Positions 32,929 to 41,225 of a stretch of 46,617 nucleotides of DNA are shown here, piece after piece (position 1 is the stretch's first letter; every line of letters begins with the position of its first letter). This DNA comes from Hyphomicrobiales bacterium (GTDB lineage Bacteria > Pseudomonadota > Alphaproteobacteria > Rhizobiales > Rhizobiaceae). The stretch covers positions 1 through 46,617 of the forward strand of contig UBTA01000108.1 in assembly GCA_900468065.1 (NCBI GenBank), in the 5' to 3' direction. The notes beneath the pieces were generated by a model. That model saw nothing but the letters and a program-made list of their open reading frames with translations. It was not told the DNA's origin and did not search any database. The position numbers and the translations under genes were made by a program.

Positions 32929-34011
32929 ATGCGGATAATGGGAATGGTCAGGCATTTGAGCAGTGCCGCGTTGCTGGCCTCGCTGGTTTCCGGCGCGGCG
33001 TTTACCGCGGGCGCTGCCGATAATATCACCATCTTTGACTGGTCCGGCTATGAGGATCCAGCATTCCATCCGGCCTATACCGCCAAGCACGGCACGGAGC
33101 CGGATTTCAGCTTCTTTGGCGATGAGGAAGAGGCGTTCCAGAAGCTGCGCTCCGGCTTCAAGGCCGATCTTGCCCATCCCTGTTCGCAGAGCGTCAACAA
33201 GTGGCGCGAGGCAGGGCTGCTGGAACCGCTCGATACTTCGAAGTTGACCGCGTGGAACGATATTCTGCCTGGCATCAAGGCGATGAAGGGCCTGATGACC
33301 TCCGATGACGGCACGGCCTGGTTCCTGCCGTTCGAATGGGGCAATACGGTGCTGACCTATCGCACCGACACGGTGAAGCCGGAAGAGGTCCAGTCGCTGA
33401 AGGCGTTTGCCGACCCGAAGTTCAAGGACCGCGTCTCGATTGGCGACAATGTCGATGATGCCTATGCGCTGGCAAGCCTTGCGATCGGCGTGAAGGATTG
33501 GACGAAGATGACCGATGCGCAGTTTGCGGAGGCTTCCGCCTTCCTGCGCGAGGTGCACAAGAATGTCCGCCTGTACTGGACCGACAATACCGAAGTCAGC
33601 CAGGCGATGGCGAGCGGCGAGGTCGATCTTGCCTGGGCCTGGAACGAGACCGTTACGACGCTGCAGAAGGATGGCGTGCCGGCCGACGTCAAGCGGGATA
33701 CGACGGAAGGGCTTTCCACCTGGGTCTGCGGCTATGTCCGCCTGAAGGGCGCAGAGGGCGACGCGGCCAAGCAATATGATTTCCTGAATTCGATCAGCGA
33801 TCCGGCCATCAGCACCTACCTGGTCAACGACTGGGGTTACGGCCATGCCAATGCCAAGGGCATGGCTGCGGTGGATCCGGCGATCCTGGCGGCGAAAGGC
33901 TATGCGGATGTCGATAAATTCGTCGACAAGACGCTGTTCCAGTCGCCGATGCCGATCGAGATGCGCCAGAAGATGATTGCCGAATTCGAGAAGATCAAGG
34001 CGGGCTATTGA
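32929..34011 (+). CDS. PotD-like ABC transporter substrate-binding protein
   Basis: A 360-residue periplasmic binding protein with a Sec signal peptide (hydrophobic core LSSAALLASLVSGAAF, cleavage after AGAA near residue 30). The mature start DNITIFDWSGYEDP is the PotD/PotF pattern (xLxIYNWxxY), and it has the family's SGEVDLAWAWNE block. It should deliver a polyamine-like or betaine-like cation to the PotABC-type transporter encoded 1.3 kb downstream on the other strand. It is probably in an operon with tetR (31-base gap) and is coupled to the amine oxidase by a TTGA overlap. Confidence 0.88.
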   Translation: MRIMGMVRHLSSAALLASLVSGAAFTAGAADNITIFDWSGYEDPAFHPAYTAKHGTEPDFSFFGDEEEAFQKLRSGFKADLAHPCSQSVNKWREAGLLEPLDTSKLTAWNDILPGIKAMKGLMTSDDGTAWFLPFEWGNTVLTYRTDTVKPEEVQSLKAFADPKFKDRVSIGDNVDDAYALASLAIGVKDWTKMTDAQFAEASAFLREVHKNVRLYWTDNTEVSQAMASGEVDLAWAWNETVTTLQKDGVPADVKRDTTEGLSTWVCGYVRLKGAEGDAAKQYDFLNSISDPAISTYLVNDWGYGHANAKGMAAVDPAILAAKGYADVDKFVDKTLFQSPMPIEMRQKMIAEFEKIKAGY

Positions 34012-35309
34012 GCGGATATTATGCAGATGTAATCGTCGCCGGGGCCGGTTTTACCGGCCTTTCGGCGGCTGACGCGCTGGTCTCGGCTGGCCTCGATGTC
34101 GTCGTGCTCGAAGCGCGTGATCGTGTCGGCGGCCGGGTCGAGCGCATGGCTTTTGCCGATGGCGTCGGCATGGATACCGGCGGGCAGTTCATCTGCGACG
34201 AGATGCCGAATGTCATGGCCCTGACGCGGCGCTTCAGCCTGCCGTTGGCGGAAACGCCGCTCGAAGGCGCATTTCTCGTCCAACCGCAACCGTTTTCGGA
34301 AGCCGGTTCGTCCTTTGCCGAATCCGGCCGTATCCGTGCGCGGGCCAACCGGATCGATCCGCGTGATCCCGGTATTGCCGGGCTGACGGCGGGGGAATGG
34401 CTGGCCCGGCAGAGTGATCCGGAAGGTGCCAAGGCGAGCTATCAGGCGATGGTCGAGGGGCTGTGGTGCCGGCCGGTGGGGGAGATCCCGCTCTGGTATC
34501 TGATCGACAATGACCGGCGCACGATCAGCAATGGCAACGAGCTGCAATATTTTGCCGAGGGGACGATCCATGCCGCAGCCGAAGCGCTGGCTGCAACGCT
34601 GGGCAAGCGCCTGCGGCTCGATACGCCTGTGGTTCGCATAGATCGCGCCGATGGTTCGGTATCGGTGACAACAGGCGCGGGTGATGTGCTGACGGCGCGG
34701 CAGGTGATCATTGCCGTGCCGCCGGTGATGGCCTCGCGTATTGCGCATACGCCCGATCTCCCAAATCCGCTGAAAGGTGCTCTCACCGCCTGGAAGAGCG
34801 GCACGGTGATCAAGGGGCTGGTACGCTATGAGCGGCCTTTTTGGCGCGATCGCGGTTTGAGCGGCATGATCATGTGGCGCGATACGCTGGGGCTTTTCGC
34901 CTGCGATGTCAGCAGCCGGCAGGCGTCGGCGCTGGTGATGTTTGCCGGTGGGCCGGTAGCCGTCGAATGGAGCGGGCAGGGACACGCTTTCATCGAGGCG
35001 GAAATCCGCCGCCGGCTGGTGGCGGCGCTGGGTGCGCAGGCGGGCGATGTGACCGGCCTCTTGATCCGCGACTGGGTCGGCGATCCGTGGAGTGGTGGGG
35101 GCTACAGCGATGTGATTACGGATCTCCAGGCCTATGATGCCGAAGGCATTCTTCGCACCGGTGCGCCGCCGGTGCATTTTGCCTCATCCGAGCTGGCATC
35201 GTCGTTTCCCGCCTATATCGAGGGCGCAATCGTTGCTGGCCGCGAGGCAGCGGCGCGGGTGATCGCGGTGCATCAATCGGCCATCGCCACCAGCGCGTCC
35301 GGATCATAG
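34008..35309 (+). CDS. Flavin monoamine oxidase
   Basis: A 433-residue FAD amine oxidase. The start is TTG 34008, whose last bases overlap the TGA of the binding-protein gene, so translation is coupled. The dinucleotide-binding motif is VIVAGAGFTGLSAADAL, followed by VVVLEARDRVGGRVE, the classic GG-motif. The C-terminal FAD segment is SFPAYIEGAIVAGREAAARV, as in MAO-type enzymes. It has no signal peptide and should oxidise a primary or secondary amine in the cytosol to an aldehyde or imine. Its 3' end overlaps the convergent potA-like gene by 37 bases. Confidence 0.88.
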   Translation: MSGYYADVIVAGAGFTGLSAADALVSAGLDVVVLEARDRVGGRVERMAFADGVGMDTGGQFICDEMPNVMALTRRFSLPLAETPLEGAFLVQPQPFSEAGSSFAESGRIRARANRIDPRDPGIAGLTAGEWLARQSDPEGAKASYQAMVEGLWCRPVGEIPLWYLIDNDRRTISNGNELQYFAEGTIHAAAEALAATLGKRLRLDTPVVRIDRADGSVSVTTGAGDVLTARQVIIAVPPVMASRIAHTPDLPNPLKGALTAWKSGTVIKGLVRYERPFWRDRGLSGMIMWRDTLGLFACDVSSRQASALVMFAGGPVAVEWSGQGHAFIEAEIRRRLVAALGAQAGDVTGLLIRDWVGDPWSGGGYSDVITDLQAYDAEGILRTGAPPVHFASSELASSFPAYIEGAIVAGREAAARVIAVHQSAIATSASGS

Positions 35310-36361
35310 GCCAGCCGGATCGGCGCACCGACCGGGATATCGTCTGCGCCGAAATTGTTGGTTTCCGATACCGACAGTGGTTTTTCGAGACCGGGCACAT
35401 CGACGATCAGGTGGGTGATCTCGCCGAAATAGTGCCGGTCGACCACATGGCCGGTCACTTCGCAATCGGCCTTGGCGTCGTCCCACAGGACCCGCAGGCG
35501 TTCCGGGCGGATGCCGATGGTGGCCAAACCGTTGGTGGCGGTAAACCCCTTGGGCTTGGCGATGGTGACATTGCCGAAGCGGGTCGTCTCGACGGAGAGA
35601 TTGACCGCACTTTCGCTGGTGATCTTCGCCTGCATGAAATTCATGCCGCCCAAAAAGTCCGCCACCTGCCGGGTGAGGGGATGCTGGTAGATCTCCTTCG
35701 GCGTTGCGACTTGGGCGATCTTGCCGCCAAACATCACGGCGATCCGGTCCGACATCGCGAGCGCCTCGTATTGATCATGGGTGACCAGCACGAAGGTAAT
35801 GCCGACTGCCTTCTGCAGCGTGCGCAGCTCGACCTGCATTTCCTCGCGCAGCTTCTTGTCGAGCGCCGAGAGCGGCTCGTCGAGCAAAAGCACCTTCGGC
35901 CGCATCACCAGTGCCCGGGCAAGCGCAACGCGCTGGCGCTGGCCGCCGGAGAGTTCGTGAGCCTTGCGCTTGCCAAGATGGGATAGCCGTACCTGTTCCA
36001 GCGCATTGCCGACGCGCTGGCGTTCGTCGGCCGCGTCCAGTTTGAGGCGCTTCAGGCCGTAACCGACGTTTTCCTCGACATTCAGATGCGGGAAGATCGC
36101 ATAGTTCTGGAAAACCATGTTGGTTGGGCGCCTGTTGGGTGGGAGGTCGATGGCCGACTGTCCGTCAATACGGATGTCGCCGGAGGTCGGCGTATCGAAG
36201 CCGGCGATGGAACGCAAAAGGGTGGTCTTGCCGCAGCCGGACGGGCCAAGCAGCGAGAAGAATTCGCCGGCGGCGATATCAAGGCTGACATCGTCGAGTG
36301 CCCGGTAAATGCCGTAGTAGCGGCTGACGGCATCGATCTCGATCATGGGTGTATCAACCAT
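35273..36361 (-). CDS. PotA-like ABC transporter ATPase
   Basis: A 362-residue ATPase of the spermidine/putrescine importer class. Walker A GPSGCGKT (39-46), Q-loop VFQNYAIFPHL, signature LSGGQ (137-141), Walker B LLLDEP (158-163), H-loop VTHDQ, then a C-terminal TOBE regulatory domain (TIGIRPERLRVL). The start at 36361 gives the family N-terminus MIEIDAVSRYYG soon after; an upstream frame lies in the permease gene. It is the last of potB-potC-potA, overlapping potC by 8 bases. The 3' end overlaps the amine oxidase gene. Confidence 0.92.
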   Translation of the reverse strand: MVDTPMIEIDAVSRYYGIYRALDDVSLDIAAGEFFSLLGPSGCGKTTLLRSIAGFDTPTSGDIRIDGQSAIDLPPNRRPTNMVFQNYAIFPHLNVEENVGYGLKRLKLDAADERQRVGNALEQVRLSHLGKRKAHELSGGQRQRVALARALVMRPKVLLLDEPLSALDKKLREEMQVELRTLQKAVGITFVLVTHDQYEALAMSDRIAVMFGGKIAQVATPKEIYQHPLTRQVADFLGGMNFMQAKITSESAVNLSVETTRFGNVTIAKPKGFTATNGLATIGIRPERLRVLWDDAKADCEVTGHVVDRHYFGEITHLIVDVPGLEKPLSVSETNNFGADDIPVGAPIRLAYDPDALVAMAD

Positions 36362-37178
36362 GGGCGGCGGCTCCAGCTTTGAGGCGGTTTTCGGCGTGGC
36401 GGCGCAGGATTTCGGCAAGGGTGATGAGGATGATGGAGAGCGCGATCATCAGGCTGCCAAGCGCCAGAACGCCCGGCAGCTTGGCGGCAAAGCGCAGTTG
36501 CCCCCAGATATAGACCGGCAGCGTAGGCTCGGTGCCCGACAGGAAGAAGGCGAGGATGAACTCGTCGAGCGAAATGGTGAAGGAGACGAGCAGGCTGGAG
36601 ATGATGGCAGGCGCCACCACCGGCAACGTCACCCGGCGGAAGGTGCCGATGGCGGTTTCGCCGAGATCGAGCGAGGCTTCCTCCAGCGAGCGGTCGAAGC
36701 CGTCGAAGCCGGAGATCAGCACCGACAGCGCATAGGGCAGGCAAAAAACCGTCTGGCCGAGAATGACGGTAGCCAGCGACAGTTCGAGGCCGAGTTGCAG
36801 CACGATCATCAGCAGCGACACGGCAACGATGATTTCCGGCAGGAACAGCGGTGCCATCAACAGGCCTGTTGCCGCGCGCTGTCCGCGGAACTTGTAGCGG
36901 GTGACGGCGCGGGCAGCGCAAATGGCAAGGCCGGTGGAGAGGACGGAAACGCAGATGCCAACGATCAGGCTGTTTCTGGCTGCCGCCAGCATGGCCGTAT
37001 TGCCCCAGAGCGAGGCGTACCATTTGGTGGTGAAGCCGGCGAGCGGGAAGGTGGTGGAAGCGGCGTTGTTGAACGAGAAGACCGGCAGAAGCAGGATCGG
37101 CAGATAGAGGAAGGCAAGGTAAGCCGTCACGTAGACCGGCAGCCAGCGGGATTTTCGAATGCCGTGACGACCGCTCAT
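36354..37178 (-). CDS. PotC-like ABC transporter permease
   Basis: A 274-residue inner-membrane permease with about six helices. The MetI-type coupling motif is DRSLEEASLDLGETAIGTFR (E-A-S-x-D-L-G-x(n)-F). It starts with basic residues followed by YVTAYLAFLYLPILLLPVFSF, as in PotC. It overlaps potB by four bases and potA by eight. It pairs with the PotB-like protein to form the channel for the substrate carried by the PotD-like protein. Confidence 0.9.
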   Translation of the reverse strand: MSGRHGIRKSRWLPVYVTAYLAFLYLPILLLPVFSFNNAASTTFPLAGFTTKWYASLWGNTAMLAAARNSLIVGICVSVLSTGLAICAARAVTRYKFRGQRAATGLLMAPLFLPEIIVAVSLLMIVLQLGLELSLATVILGQTVFCLPYALSVLISGFDGFDRSLEEASLDLGETAIGTFRRVTLPVVAPAIISSLLVSFTISLDEFILAFFLSGTEPTLPVYIWGQLRFAAKLPGVLALGSLMIALSIILITLAEILRRHAENRLKAGAAAHG

Positions 37179-38095
37179 TTGATCCGCCTCACGAAGAGTT
37201 TGAGGGCCAGTACCATGCAGCCGGCCATGGCCGAAACGATCACCATCGTTGTCACGGACAGGGCGGCGCCCAGCGGCCAGTTGGCGCCCTTGCCGAACTG
37301 CGCCTGGATGGCAGTGGCGATCATCACGCCGTCCTTGCCGCCGACCAGTTTTGGCGTGACGTAATCGCCCACAGTCGGGATCATCACGATCAGGAAGGCC
37401 GAAATGACGCCCGGCAGAGACAGCGGCAGGGTGACGCGCAGAAAGCTCCAGACCTTGTTGTCGCCAAGATCATGCGCCGCCTCGATCAGCGACCGGTCGA
37501 TCTTTTCCAGGGACACATAGATCGGCAGGATGGCGAAGGCTGCCCAGCTATGGACCAGCGTGATGATGACGGCGTTGGAATTGTAGAGCAGGCCGGTCAC
37601 CGGTTGATCGATCAGCCCGATCGACATCAGCCCCGTATTCAGCACGCCCTGATAGCCGAGAATGACCTTCCAGGACATGACGCGCAGCAGGTAGCTGGTC
37701 CAGCAGGGCACGGTGATCAGGAACAGCCAGAGGTTCTTGTGGACGCCGCCATGGAAGGAAATGAACCAGGCGACGGGATAGGAGAAGGTGACGGTGATGA
37801 GGCTGACGGCGAGCGAGATGGTGAGCGAGCGCCAGAGCAGGTCTCGGTAGATCGGTTCGCTCAAGGCGACACGGTAATTTTCGAGCGTGAAGCTACGGTC
37901 GATGGTCAGGTAATCCTGGGACCAGAAGCTGTAGGCGATGACGATGAGGACCGGCAGGAAGAGCAGCGCCAGCGCGTAAAGCAGGGTCGGCGAGATCAGC
38001 GTCAGGCCCTTTGCCTCGTCGCTGGATGCCCAGCGGCGGCTCCCGGCAAGGGGCTGTTTGCTCTCCACGTCGATGGAGTCAGGCAACGCCACCAT
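37175..38095 (-). CDS. PotB-like ABC transporter permease
   Basis: A 306-residue inner-membrane permease. The coupling segment is DRSLIEAAHDLGDNKVWSFL. A cytosolic N-terminus of about 45 residues precedes the first helix (LISPTLLYALALLFLPVLIV). The start at 38095 has AAGGGTGG upstream; a longer frame reaching 38269 has no such site and adds an improbable leader. It is the first gene of the transporter operon, divergent from the aminotransferase, with operator copy C about 155-175 bases upstream of its ATG. Confidence 0.88.
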   Translation of the reverse strand: MVALPDSIDVESKQPLAGSRRWASSDEAKGLTLISPTLLYALALLFLPVLIVIAYSFWSQDYLTIDRSFTLENYRVALSEPIYRDLLWRSLTISLAVSLITVTFSYPVAWFISFHGGVHKNLWLFLITVPCWTSYLLRVMSWKVILGYQGVLNTGLMSIGLIDQPVTGLLYNSNAVIITLVHSWAAFAILPIYVSLEKIDRSLIEAAHDLGDNKVWSFLRVTLPLSLPGVISAFLIVMIPTVGDYVTPKLVGGKDGVMIATAIQAQFGKGANWPLGAALSVTTMVIVSAMAGCMVLALKLFVRRIK

Positions 38096-38247
38096 CAGCG
38101 CCACCCTTGCGGCGCGCTGCCGTGACAACAGTGAAAATGCAGGGATCGTATCATGCCGTCCGTCCCGGGCGGTTTTCCGCCATTCTTTGGTTCCCGGAAG
38201 CAGAATGAGCGCAAAACGGGATTGAACGCAAGTGTTTTTTCTGCCAA

Positions 38248-38271
38248 TATTGATTGAACGGACATTCAAAA
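38248..38271 (-). promoter_or_regulatory. TetR-type operator copy C (transporter / aminotransferase divergent promoter)
   Basis: On the minus strand the core is TTGAATGTCCGTTCAATCAA, which matches the site before the Rieske gene at about 16 of 22 positions, keeping TTGAATG-NN-CGTTCA. It has the symmetric form TTGAA-N6-TTCAA. It can serve the transporter operon to the left and the aminotransferase to the right. Confidence 0.7.
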
Positions 38272-38277
38272 TAAAAG

Positions 38278-38300
38278 TAATTGATGTTTTATATCAATTA
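38278..38300. promoter_or_regulatory. AT-rich inverted repeat in the same divergent promoter
   Basis: TAATTGAT and ATCAATTA are perfect 8-bp arms with a 7-base spacer. It lies just beside operator copy C on the aminotransferase side. It may be a second regulator site. Confidence 0.5.
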
Positions 38301-38307
38301 TTTAATT

Positions 38308-38320
38308 TGACATTATGTCA
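38308..38320. promoter_or_regulatory. Short perfect dyad before the aminotransferase gene
   Basis: TGACATTATGTCA has 6-bp arms around a single central base, 25 bases before the aminotransferase ATG. It lies in an AT-rich tract (AATTTGACATTATGTCATT) where a promoter -10 region would be expected. Its role is unknown. Confidence 0.45.
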
Positions 38321-38344
38321 TTAAATTATCTGTGGAGGCGGGAA

Positions 38345-39757
38345 ATGGCAGCCAAACGTGAAGACGTGATCAGCCCTTTGGGGGCTTCGGACAGCATGGT
38401 TGCGCTGGCCCGCGATCATCTTGTTCAGCCCTGGCCGACGGCCGGCGAGATCGGTGCCGAGGCGCGCGGCGGCATTGTCAGTGGCGAGGGCATCTATGTT
38501 GTCGATGGCGAGGGGCGAAAGCTGATCGATGGCCCCGCCGGCATGTGGTGCGTCAATGCAGGGCATCGGCGAAAGGAACTGGCCGACGTGCTCTACCAGC
38601 AGGCGATGGAACTGTCCTACAATTCGCCCTGGTACACGATGAACGCGCCGTCGGTGACGCTGTCGGCACGGCTTGCCCGGCATGCGCCCGGCGATCTCAA
38701 TCATGTCTTCTATACGACCGGCGGCTCTTCTGCGGTCGAGACGGCGCTGCGTTTCATGCAATTCGCCAACAATGTGAAGGGACGCCCGGAAAAGAAGCTG
38801 ATCGTCTCGCGGCAGGGCGGGTATCATGGCTCGACCTATCTGTCGGCCTCGCTGAACGGCCGTCCACGCGATCACGACTGGATGGACAGCGCTAGTGAGC
38901 AGGTGGTGAAGCTGACTTGCCCCAATCCTTTCCGCCGGCCCGAGGGCATGAGCGAGGCCGCCTTCTGCGATTTTCTTGTCGAGGAGTTTCGGGCAGTTAT
39001 TGAGGCAAGGGGTGCCGAGCGGATCGGTGCGTTCATTGCCGAGCCGGTGATGGCGTCCGGTGGTGTCATCGTCCCGCCGGAAGGGTATCTGCGCCGGATG
39101 CGGCAGCTTTGCACAGACAACGACATCCTGTTCATCGCCGACGAGGTGGTGACGGCGTTCGGGCGGCTGGGGAATGTCTTTGCATCCAAGGATGTTTTCG
39201 GCATCGAGCCTGATATGATCACCTTCGCCAAAGGGGTCACCTCCGGCTATTTCCCGCTCGGCGGGGTGATGATCGCGTCGCGTCTGTTTGAGGAACTGCG
39301 CCGGTCCAACCATCCGGATGCGATGTTTGCCCATGGGCTGACCTATTCCAGCCATCCGATCGGTTGCGCCGTGGCGTTGAAGAATCTCGATATCCTGGAA
39401 GAGGGGCTGCTTGATCACGCGCGCGCCGTGTCCGGCCATTTCCAGGCGAGCCTGAACGCGCTCGAAGATCTGCCGCTGGTCGGCGAGGTGCGTGGGGCCG
39501 GGCTGATGGCCTGCGTCGAATGTGTCGCCGACCGGGTCCACAACAATCCGCTGACGCTCGATCTCGAAGTCGGAAAACGCATCGACAAGCATTGCCAGGA
39601 ACTCGGTCTTCTGGTGCGGCCGCTGATCAACATGTGCGTGATGTCGCCGCCGCTGACCATCACCGTGCCCCAGATAGACGAAATGACCGCGATCCTGCGC
39701 ACCAGTATCCGCCGGACGATGGATGAGTTGGTGCGCGAAGGGCTCTGGCACGGCTGA
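38345..39757 (+). CDS. Class III omega-aminotransferase
   Basis: A 470-residue PLP enzyme. The PLP-binding lysine is K296 (MITFAKGVTSGYFPLGG), preceded by D266 (FIADEVVTAFGRLG); TTGGSSAVETALRF binds the cofactor phosphate. It belongs to the omega-amino acid:pyruvate and polyamine aminotransferase group, so it should move an amino group from a terminal amine to pyruvate or a 2-oxoacid. The start at 38345 has GGAGGCGGG upstream; an earlier ATG at 38315 does not. It has its own terminator. The shared operator links it to the flavoprotein and Rieske genes. Confidence 0.9.
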   Translation: MAAKREDVISPLGASDSMVALARDHLVQPWPTAGEIGAEARGGIVSGEGIYVVDGEGRKLIDGPAGMWCVNAGHRRKELADVLYQQAMELSYNSPWYTMNAPSVTLSARLARHAPGDLNHVFYTTGGSSAVETALRFMQFANNVKGRPEKKLIVSRQGGYHGSTYLSASLNGRPRDHDWMDSASEQVVKLTCPNPFRRPEGMSEAAFCDFLVEEFRAVIEARGAERIGAFIAEPVMASGGVIVPPEGYLRRMRQLCTDNDILFIADEVVTAFGRLGNVFASKDVFGIEPDMITFAKGVTSGYFPLGGVMIASRLFEELRRSNHPDAMFAHGLTYSSHPIGCAVALKNLDILEEGLLDHARAVSGHFQASLNALEDLPLVGEVRGAGLMACVECVADRVHNNPLTLDLEVGKRIDKHCQELGLLVRPLINMCVMSPPLTITVPQIDEMTAILRTSIRRTMDELVREGLWHG

Positions 39758-39802
39758 GCATTCTCTTGAGCAGGGCATTCATTCCCCGCCATGCTCAATT
39801 TT

Positions 39803-39831
39803 AAAGGGCCGGTTTTTCCGGCCCTTTCTTT
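39803..39831 (+). terminator. Rho-independent terminator after the aminotransferase
   Basis: AAAGGGCCGG pairs with CCGGCCCTTT over a TTTTT loop and is followed by CTTTTGG. It sits between the convergent aminotransferase and Rieske genes, so it may act on both strands. Confidence 0.85.
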
Positions 39832-39838
39832 TGGTTTG

Positions 39839-41041
39839 TCAGGAGGTGGCAGACCGCAGCCGGCTGTTCATTCCGGCCATTTCCCGTTCGTCCGGGGCTG
39901 CGGGAAGGTTCATAACCGGCAGGATGGCCCGCAGGTGATCATGGTGGGTACGGACGCCATATTCGAGATCGGACAGATAGAAACCGCTGAAGGCCTTCGA
40001 GGTCATGGATTCGTTCGACCAGATCGTCAGCTGCACATCCTCGGCCTGCGTATCGCGATCGATACGGTGGGCGAGGTAGCGGGCGGTGCGTTGCTGCCGG
40101 GTTTCCTCGCGGTGGCGGTAGACGCCACCCCGCAGGATCGTTTCGCCAGTCGAGAGCGGAAATTCCTGATAGAACTGGACTGCTTCCGGCGTTACTGCGA
40201 TCACTGCATTGGCGAAGATACCGTAGTAGATCCAGGCCTTGCGCAGATGCTCCGGCAGATGGGTGGCCTCCGGGGCGATCTTGACATAGTTGCGCACGCT
40301 CCAGCGGCGTCCGGCATGCGGATTATACGTGGCAAACGAGCGGCAGAGGCCGTTGACGAACGGTTCGTCGTAATAGGTCGAGCCATAAAGGTCCTGCAGC
40401 GCCGGATGCGCCATCGCCACGTGGTAGCCCTCGTTGTCGACATCGCGGACGGATTTCCAGTTGACCGGCGAGACTTGGGTCCAAACATCACCGGCGGGAA
40501 CCATGTCCTGCGTTTTGTATTCACTCAGTTCCGCGGCGAAGGGCTGCATCAACTCGGCGACGGACGCTTGAGGTCCGGGCGCAAAACGGATGAAGACGAA
40601 GCCCATCCAGACTTCGAGGTCGAGCCGCAACAGGCCGAATTCCTGCTTGTCGAGCGGTGGGAAGGAGCGGGGGCGGGCGGCGCCCCGCAGCGTCCCGTCG
40701 AGATTGTAGACCCAGCCATGGAACGGACAGACGAGCGCATTGCGGCAGGTTCCCTTGTCGTCGGCCACCACGCGCGAGCCGCGATGGCGGCAGATATTGT
40801 GAAAGCCGCGCAGGGTGCCGTCCTGGTCGCGCAGGATCAGTGCGCGCTCGCCGACGACGTCCATGGCGATGTAATTGCCGGGCTCCGGCACGTCTGAAAT
40901 GTGGCAGGCGATCTGCCAGTGCTCGCGGAAGATATGCTGTTTTTCAAGCTCCAGCAGCGCGTCGCTGTGATAGCACCAGCCGGGCAGGCCGCTGCGGTCC
41001 CAGTCATTGGGAACGCCGATGTTTCGGGTCATTTCGTTCAT
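39839..41041 (-). CDS. Rieske oxygenase alpha subunit, quaternary-amine type
   Basis: A 400-residue oxygenase. The Rieske cluster ligands are C84-x-H86 and C105-x2-H108 (CRHRGS, CPFHGW). The mononuclear iron ligands are H207 and H212 (NEGYHVAMAH) and probably D335. Three residues before the first His is Glu (E204), as in carnitine, betaine and stachydrine oxygenases, where ring hydroxylases have Asp. It therefore probably hydroxylates an N-methyl or C-N position of a quaternary amine, releasing formaldehyde or breaking a C-N bond. The start at 41041 has GGGGA upstream and leaves operator copy B 5' of it. No reductase partner is encoded in this locus; DmmB is the nearest candidate. Confidence 0.87.
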   Translation of the reverse strand: MNEMTRNIGVPNDWDRSGLPGWCYHSDALLELEKQHIFREHWQIACHISDVPEPGNYIAMDVVGERALILRDQDGTLRGFHNICRHRGSRVVADDKGTCRNALVCPFHGWVYNLDGTLRGAARPRSFPPLDKQEFGLLRLDLEVWMGFVFIRFAPGPQASVAELMQPFAAELSEYKTQDMVPAGDVWTQVSPVNWKSVRDVDNEGYHVAMAHPALQDLYGSTYYDEPFVNGLCRSFATYNPHAGRRWSVRNYVKIAPEATHLPEHLRKAWIYYGIFANAVIAVTPEAVQFYQEFPLSTGETILRGGVYRHREETRQQRTARYLAHRIDRDTQAEDVQLTIWSNESMTSKAFSGFYLSDLEYGVRTHHDHLRAILPVMNLPAAPDEREMAGMNSRLRSATS

Positions 41042-41055
41042 GAATTTCCCCATTA

Positions 41056-41077
41056 TTTGCTGAACGTTCATTCAATA
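41056..41077 (-). promoter_or_regulatory. TetR-type operator copy B (Rieske gene promoter)
   Basis: On the gene strand the core is TTGAATGAACGTTCAGCAA, with the perfect palindrome TGAACGTTCA. It matches copy A at 19 of 22 positions. It ends 15 bases before the Rieske ATG at 41041. It overlaps an upstream in-frame ATG (41071), which argues against that codon being the start. Confidence 0.78.
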
Positions 41078-41225
41078 CAATCACATTTTCCTATGAAAAG
41101 GAATAGCTTGTGAAATTGTGTGGAGTGTAAATCTCAGTGGATAACAGATTTCCGGGTCGATACAGGTGTTGCCGGATGGAGCGATGGCATTGTCTGTGTC
41201 GCGGGATAGCCACCGGCCGAGCGGC

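Noticed and set aside
38321-39778. 485-codon minus-strand open frame opposite the aminotransferase
   Set aside because: Antisense shadow. The aminotransferase has its PLP lysine, a good ribosome site and a terminator.
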